A stretch of 64,000 nt of DNA from assembly GCF_963677035.1 (NCBI RefSeq), contig NZ_OY781472.1, positions 1,860,001 to 1,924,000 of the forward strand, in the 5' to 3' direction. The DNA is from an uncultured Hyphomonas sp. Lineage in GTDB: Bacteria > Pseudomonadota > Alphaproteobacteria > Caulobacterales > Hyphomonadaceae. How positions within the stretch are numbered: the stretch's first letter is position 1; every line of letters begins with the position of its first letter. The translations under genes were made by a program, and so were the position numbers. The notes beneath the pieces were generated by a model that saw nothing but the letters and a program-made list of their open reading frames with translations, searched no databases and had not been told where the DNA came from. This document shows, piece after piece, positions 60,124-64,000 of the stretch.

Positions 60124-60882
60124 TCAGGCCGGGAAGGTTGTTCCATCCGCGCCGCGTAGAAGGCGCAGGCCGAGGATCAGGCCGCCGGAGACGGCCGTCA
60201 TGATGGCAATCCATCCCATTCCCGTCACCACCCAATTGTTTGCGATGACACCCATAAGCCCCCAGGTGAGGGCGGCGAAGAACCAAAGACTGCGGCTCAC
60301 ATAGCGCGCAAAGATCCATGACCCCAACGCAGCAGTTCCTAGAAAGATCCATAGCATCTGCCAAGGAAGATCGGTCGGGCCCAGGCCAGCAAAACCGCGA
60401 ATCACCAGCGGTACAGAGATCCCGATGGCCACCAGGATCCAGCCGGAGAGCAGTCCGGTCGCGGCATCTGCGATAAGTTTTTGCGGGCTTCCGCCCATGC
60501 CGCGCATGCGATCGAAACGCGCGGCTGCCGTCCATGACAAGGCGGCAATGGGGAACAGGAGCACAAAGTCGAGCCGCTGCACAGCGATCAGTTGCGCGCT
60601 CAGCATCCATACGATGTTAGCCAGACCAGCGCCTGCGAGCGGTAGCGCGATACGCAACATCCACGGCTCGCGATGGCGCCATGAGAGGTAGGCAAAGGCA
60701 ATATATGCCCCAAAAATAAGGCTCCAGATCGAAAAGTAGGCGGGAAGCGGTTGTTCCGGTGCCTGTATTCCGCGCGTTGCTTCGCCGATCGGCGTGCCAA
60801 TTCCAAGCACCGGCGCCAGCGCGCCCGACAGCGGTTGAAGGATACCCAGTGCGATCAGGATGAGGGGAAGACGTGATTTCAT
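60124..60882 (-). CDS. TspO/MBR-related multi-pass membrane protein
   Basis: A 252-residue protein with about seven hydrophobic segments. The stretch PLPAYFSIWSLIFGAYIAFAYL and ANIVWMLSAQLIAVQRLDFVLLFP are similar to TspO/MBR-family (peripheral benzodiazepine receptor) domains, which bind porphyrins or cholesterol. The N-terminal start at 60882 is chosen because the first 33 codons of a longer reading are not conserved. It shares a strand with the MscS genes 19 bp downstream. Function tentative. Confidence 0.6.
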   Translation of the reverse strand: MKSRLPLILIALGILQPLSGALAPVLGIGTPIGEATRGIQAPEQPLPAYFSIWSLIFGAYIAFAYLSWRHREPWMLRIALPLAGAGLANIVWMLSAQLIAVQRLDFVLLFPIAALSWTAAARFDRMRGMGGSPQKLIADAATGLLSGWILVAIGISVPLVIRGFAGLGPTDLPWQMLWIFLGTAALGSWIFARYVSRSLWFFAALTWGLMGVIANNWVVTGMGWIAIMTAVSGGLILGLRLLRGADGTTFPA

Positions 60883-60972
60883 AGTCACTGTGTTGCAGGG
60901 TTCGCGTCTGAAGAAAATTGCGCCGAACTGAAAAAAAGCAAGGCAGGCGGGCATTTTTACGCTATTCGCCTG

Positions 60973-60990
60973 CCGACTCATTTGAGTCGG
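60973..60990. promoter_or_regulatory. Palindrome in divergent promoter region of HU gene
   Basis: CCGACTCA (60973-60980) and TGAGTCGG (60983-60990) form a perfect 8-bp inverted repeat with TT between them. It lies between the TspO-related and HU genes, 18 bp before the HU ATG, in the likely promoter or leader of HU. Confidence 0.6.
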
Positions 60991-61007
60991 AATAGAGGAA
61001 TTTGCTC

Positions 61008-61454
61008 ATGGCAAAGAAACCTGTGGCCAAGAAGGCCGCTGCGAAACCCGCCGCCAAAGCGGCAACGACCACTCGTCGGACTGCTGCTGCCAAGCCAGCC
61101 GCAAAACCGGCCGCAAAGCCGGCTGCACGCACAGCTGCGAAACCGGCTGCACGTGCGGCTGCGGCTCCGAAGAAGGTCGTCACCGTCACCCTGCGCCAGC
61201 TGGCTGCTGAACTGGCCGAAGCGCATGGCATGACGAAAAAGCAGACTGAAGCCGTTCTGGGCGATCTGGTCTCCATGACCACGAAGCGCCTGAAGAAGGG
61301 CGAAAAAGTCCGTTTCACGGGCCTTGGCACGATGGAAGTGCGCAAGCGTCCGGCCCGCATGGGCCGCAACCCGGCAACCGGCGAAGCCATCAAGATCAAG
61401 GCTTCCAAGAAAGTTGCGTTCCGCGTTGCGAAAGAACTTAAGGAATCCGTCTGA
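61008..61454 (+). CDS. HU-family DNA-binding protein with histone H1-like tail
   Basis: A 148-residue nucleoid protein. Residues 1-58 are a Lys/Ala/Pro-rich tail with repeated AAKPA units; residues ~60-148 are a complete HU domain (VTLRQLAAELAEAHGMTKKQTEAVL, RFTGLGTMEVRKRPARMGRNPATGEAIKIKASKKVAFRV) with the DNA-inserting RNPATG arm. Such fusions are known in some bacteria and may compact DNA more strongly. AGAGGAA precedes the ATG; a TTG two codons earlier is less likely. Its own terminator follows. Confidence 0.95.
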   Translation: MAKKPVAKKAAAKPAAKAATTTRRTAAAKPAAKPAAKPAARTAAKPAARAAAAPKKVVTVTLRQLAAELAEAHGMTKKQTEAVLGDLVSMTTKRLKKGEKVRFTGLGTMEVRKRPARMGRNPATGEAIKIKASKKVAFRVAKELKESV

Positions 61455-61480
61455 TAACAGACGAATTTCCGGATATACTG

Positions 61481-61513
61481 AAGGCCGGGCGTCTCAGGCG
61501 CCCGGCCTTTTCT
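61481..61513 (+). terminator. Terminator after the HU gene
   Basis: GGCCGGGCG (61483-61491) pairs with CGCCCGGCC (61499-61507) and is followed by TTTTCTTATT. AAGG flanks the left arm, so the region also could stop the convergent ligase transcript. Confidence 0.85.
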
Positions 61514-63114
61514 TATTCGGGTAACATGGCTTCCAGCGTTTCCAGCCGGTCTGCTTCTTCTGCGGGCTTGTCCCAGCGGATACGGTTGATACGGGGAAAC
61601 CGCATGGCGACGCCCGATTTGTGGCGGGCAGACCGTTGCAGGCCCTCGAAGGCGACTTCCAGCACAATCTCCGGCGTGACGGAGCGCACGGGGCCAAAGC
61701 GCTCGACCGTATTTTCACGGACGAATTTGTCGAGCGCCTTCAATTCCTCATCGGTAAAGCCGAAATAAGCCTTGCCGACGGGTGTCAGTGTCTCGCCGTT
61801 CCACACACCGAATGTGTAATCGGAATAGTAGCCCGAACGCTTGCCGTGCCCGCGCTGGGCGTAGAGCATGACGGCGTCGATCAGGAACGGGTCACGCTTC
61901 CATTTGTACCAGAGGCCCGCCGGGCGCCCGGCGACATAGGCGCTGTCCCAGCGCTTCAGCATCAGGCCCTCGATTTCCGGGGCGGGCGGGTTCATGCGCA
62001 AAGTGTCGAGATCGTGCAGGTTCGTCACGGGAACAAGCGGCGAGAGATCGAGCCGCTCTGCTCCATGCCGGGCAATGACGTCTTCAAGCGCCTTGCGCCG
62101 ATCCCGAAAGGGCAGGGCGCGCAGGTCGGTTTCGCCGTCGTGCAGAAGGTCATAGGCGCGGATGAAAGCAGGGTGGGTTTGCATCTGCCGTTTGGTGACG
62201 GTCTTCCGGTTCAGCCGCTGTTGCAACGCATTAAACGGTGCGACGCCTTCGCCATCCTCCGCGCGGATCAGCAGTTCGCCGTCCAGCGTGCCCTGGAAAT
62301 TCAGGCCAGCCAGGACATCCGGGAATGTGTGGGAGATATCGTCACCTGTGCGCGTGTACAGGCGCCGGACTGTGCCTTCAGCGGAGGCCTGTATGCGGAC
62401 CCCGTCATATTTCCATTCCGCCGCGAATGTGTCCGGTGTGATGAGGTCCGGATCGATGGCGTCGGCATTGTCCCGGTCCGCTTTCGGCACCAGAGGATGG
62501 GCCAGCATGACAGGACGAAAGGGCGCGGGAATATCCGGTGACGGACGGCCTGTCTTTCCCTCCAGCCATGCGAAGAGCGGCGCGTAGGGGATGGCGAGGC
62601 CGTGCCAGATTTCCTCGATCTCGGTGATGTCGACGCCGCCAAAATCCGCCAGCGCGATTTTCGCCATGCGGGCCGACACGCCAATGCGCAGGCCGCCCAT
62701 GATCAGTTTCAGCAGAGCCCACCGGCCGGTGGCATCCAGCCCGTCCAGCCAGCCCGCGACAAGGCGCGGCGCTTCGGCTCGTGCCGCGTCCTGCAGGGTT
62801 TCGACGATTTCGGAAAGCGGCGGCGTCCGGTTTGCACCTCGCGTCTCCTGCCAGACGAGGCTGACGGTGTCGGCGAGGTCGCCGACATAATCGTAGGACA
62901 GGCTGAACAGGACGGGGTCCATACGTTCTTCGGCGAGGGCGCGGACGGCGGCAGGTTTGATGCTCTTCAGATCCAGCCCGCCGGTAAGCGCGGCGAGGGC
63001 ATAGCCCCGGTCAGGGTCCGGTGCGGCGCCAAAATATCCGGTCAGCAGGCGCAGCTTGCCATTCCGCGATGGCGTCAGCAGCAGACGTTCCAGCAGGTCG
63101 GCAAAAGCTTGCAT
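61513..63114 (-). CDS. ATP-dependent DNA ligase (LigC/cisplatin-type)
   Basis: A 533-residue ATP-dependent DNA ligase. The lysine that accepts AMP is in the motif AAEWKYDGVRIQ near residue 234; motif III is GTLDGELLIR, and the OB fold follows with VGKAYFGFTDEELKAL and AFEGLQRSARHKSGVAMRFPRI. The N-terminal domain (FADLLERLLLTPSRNGKLRLLTGYF) identifies the group of bacterial ligases associated with lhr helicase, exonuclease and cisplatin tolerance. Those partner genes are not adjacent here. The start could be 63114 or 63126; neither has a good Shine-Dalgarno. Confidence 0.9.
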   Translation of the reverse strand: MQAFADLLERLLLTPSRNGKLRLLTGYFGAAPDPDRGYALAALTGGLDLKSIKPAAVRALAEERMDPVLFSLSYDYVGDLADTVSLVWQETRGANRTPPLSEIVETLQDAARAEAPRLVAGWLDGLDATGRWALLKLIMGGLRIGVSARMAKIALADFGGVDITEIEEIWHGLAIPYAPLFAWLEGKTGRPSPDIPAPFRPVMLAHPLVPKADRDNADAIDPDLITPDTFAAEWKYDGVRIQASAEGTVRRLYTRTGDDISHTFPDVLAGLNFQGTLDGELLIRAEDGEGVAPFNALQQRLNRKTVTKRQMQTHPAFIRAYDLLHDGETDLRALPFRDRRKALEDVIARHGAERLDLSPLVPVTNLHDLDTLRMNPPAPEIEGLMLKRWDSAYVAGRPAGLWYKWKRDPFLIDAVMLYAQRGHGKRSGYYSDYTFGVWNGETLTPVGKAYFGFTDEELKALDKFVRENTVERFGPVRSVTPEIVLEVAFEGLQRSARHKSGVAMRFPRINRIRWDKPAEEADRLETLEAMLPE

Positions 63115-63202
63115 GTGCAGATACATAGGGCCAAATGCGATGCATAACAGCGCCGGATGCTCCGGCGCGTGATAAAATCAACGCATCCAGAGGAAACGCC
63201 AC

Positions 63203-63817
63203 ATGACGCTGAAGCTCCACCACCTCAACGCCTCCCGGTCGCAGCGGATCGTCTGGCTGCTTGCCGAACTCGGCGTGCCGCACGAGATCGTGCACTACAA
63301 ACGCAATGAAGAGACCAACCTCGCGCCGCCGGAGTTGCTGAAGATTCACCCGATGGGAAAGTCGCCATTGCTGGAGGACGGGGATGTCGTCATCGCCGAG
63401 ACGGGCGCCATCGCGGAATACCTGATGGGCCGGTATGACACCGACTATCACCTGCACCCGCGCCCGAGTTCTCCGGAATTTCCGCGTTATCTGGAATGGA
63501 TTCACGCTGCTGAAGGCGCCGTGTTCCTGCCGGGCCTGCTGCAGGTCTATTTCGCCCGGGTCGACATGACCGGCAATCCTGCGCAGGCCATGATGGCGGC
63601 CGAGCGCGAGAAGGCGGCGGCGACGATCGAGGCACACCTGTCGAAATATCCGTATTTCGCGGGCGAGCGGTTCACCGCGGCAGACTGCCTGATGGGCTTT
63701 CAGATCCTGATGTCGAACGCACAGGGCGGGCTGGAAAACCGGCCCGCGACCAAGGCGTGGTTCGAAAAGATGCAGGCCCGTCCGGGCTGGCAGAAGATGA
63801 TGGACGTCGGGATCTAG
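63203..63817 (+). CDS. Glutathione S-transferase
   Basis: A 204-residue glutathione S-transferase. The N-terminal thioredoxin-like domain begins LKLHHLNASRSQRIVWLLAELGV with Ser10-Arg-Ser as the catalytic-loop region, then KSPLLEDGDVVIAETGAIAEYL (cis-Pro and Glu-Thr-Gly). The C-terminal helical domain ends YFAGERFTAADCLMGFQILM. Broad conjugation or peroxide reactions are possible; the substrate is unknown. GGAAAC lies just before the ATG. Confidence 0.94.
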   Translation: MTLKLHHLNASRSQRIVWLLAELGVPHEIVHYKRNEETNLAPPELLKIHPMGKSPLLEDGDVVIAETGAIAEYLMGRYDTDYHLHPRPSSPEFPRYLEWIHAAEGAVFLPGLLQVYFARVDMTGNPAQAMMAAEREKAAATIEAHLSKYPYFAGERFTAADCLMGFQILMSNAQGGLENRPATKAWFEKMQARPGWQKMMDVGI

Positions 63818-63828
63818 ACAGGGATCAT

Positions 63829-63859
63829 CCGGCTTCCGGAGGCTGAAACCGGAAGCCGG
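63829..63859. terminator. Hairpin between GST gene and the next convergent gene
   Basis: CCGGCTTCCGG (63829-63839) and CCGGAAGCCGG (63849-63859) form a perfect 11-bp stem with a 9-base loop. There is no long T-tract, so termination is likely but may be weak in both directions. Confidence 0.6.
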
Positions 63860-63871
63860 GAATCCGGTTAT

Positions 63872-64000
63872 CTACTCTTCGTCGCCCATGTCGTCCTCCA
63901 GGATCACGGCCCCGTCGAAAATATGGGTGAGGTCTGTCATTTCCGCCAGAGCCTCCGTCACGAATTTTGCGCGGCGGGCATCGAGCGAGCCGGAACAGCC
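63872..64000 (-). CDS. C-terminal end of an unidentified protein, 5' end outside window
   Basis: The minus strand from 64000 to the TAG at 63872 encodes 42 residues in one open frame, beginning GCSGSLDARRAKFVTEALAE and ending with the acidic tail ILEDDMGDEE. Codons are in phase with a coding pattern. The segment is too short to identify; the gene continues beyond the window. Confidence 0.55.
   Translation of the reverse strand, partial: GCSGSLDARRAKFVTEALAEMTDLTHIFDGAVILEDDMGDEE

Overview
The window is high-GC chromosomal DNA with dense short-gap operons. Its gene content points to an alphaproteobacterium near Hyphomonadaceae/Caulobacterales: a class I (archaeal-type) lysyl-tRNA synthetase, a UrcA-family protein, NodT-type efflux lipoprotein, bifunctional PutA without a ribbon-helix-helix domain, a fused indolepyruvate ferredoxin oxidoreductase, a lysine/ornithine-type decarboxylase with a structured leader, and several TTG/GTG starts with good Shine-Dalgarno sequences. 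This placement is inference from family distribution. I see no rRNA or tRNA gene, CRISPR array, prophage, insertion sequence or integrase; the window reads as ordinary chromosome.

Layout. 0-8.5 kb: truncated 1-Cys peroxiredoxin, SixA-like phosphatase, a small UrcA locus behind a promoter with repeated TTATYG dyads, a photolyase/cryptochrome, a membrane glycosyltransferase, a paired acyl-CoA dehydrogenase operon and a DUF2853 protein with a Lys/Ala-rich tail. 8.5-14.5 kb: FMN-dependent glutamate-synthase-like protein, DUF4105 protein, Bfd and bacterioferritin with a perfect Fur box, an O-methyltransferase divergent from a TetR regulator, and a two-gene HTH/membrane-protein cassette with three 18-bp iterons upstream. 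14.5-26 kb: class I LysRS, a REP-like palindrome, a serpin lipoprotein, a 1,152-residue indolepyruvate oxidoreductase divergent from an Lrp regulator, an SQR-like flavoprotein, a GNAT protein, a thiolase and a PilZ protein.

26-34 kb: an efflux operon (NodT outer-membrane factor, membrane fusion protein, RND permease), followed by an M13 metallopeptidase lipoprotein. Its promoter carries the same TTATCG-N5-CAATAA dyad found at the UrcA locus. 34-42 kb: a PhoR-like kinase, a small hypothetical protein, inositol monophosphatase-like protein, glutamate racemase, the decarboxylase, PstS and a GT4 glycosyltransferase; PhoR, PstS and the GT4 suggest a phosphate-limitation theme without the usual pstCAB-phoUB cluster.

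42-57 kb: PutA and a DUF3298-type lipoprotein, two small envelope proteins, a class C beta-lactamase-like hydrolase, then a metabolic block of two hotdog thioesterases, an FMO/BVMO-type monooxygenase, an M23 lipoprotein, two poorly known proteins, a TetR regulator, an HSL-type esterase and two MDR oxidoreductases. 57-64 kb: CoaA-like kinase, two MscS channels with a small membrane protein, a TspO-related protein, an HU protein with a histone-H1-like tail, a LigC-like ATP-dependent DNA ligase, a glutathione S-transferase and the end of one more gene.

The most interesting unexplained signals are non-coding: the shared dyads at 2.0 and 34.3 kb, the 18-bp iterons at 14.3 kb, 11-bp phased tandem repeats in two convergent intergenic gaps (11.3 and 48.05 kb), a Shine-Dalgarno-sequestering inverted repeat before the acyl-CoA dehydrogenases, and the decarboxylase leader.
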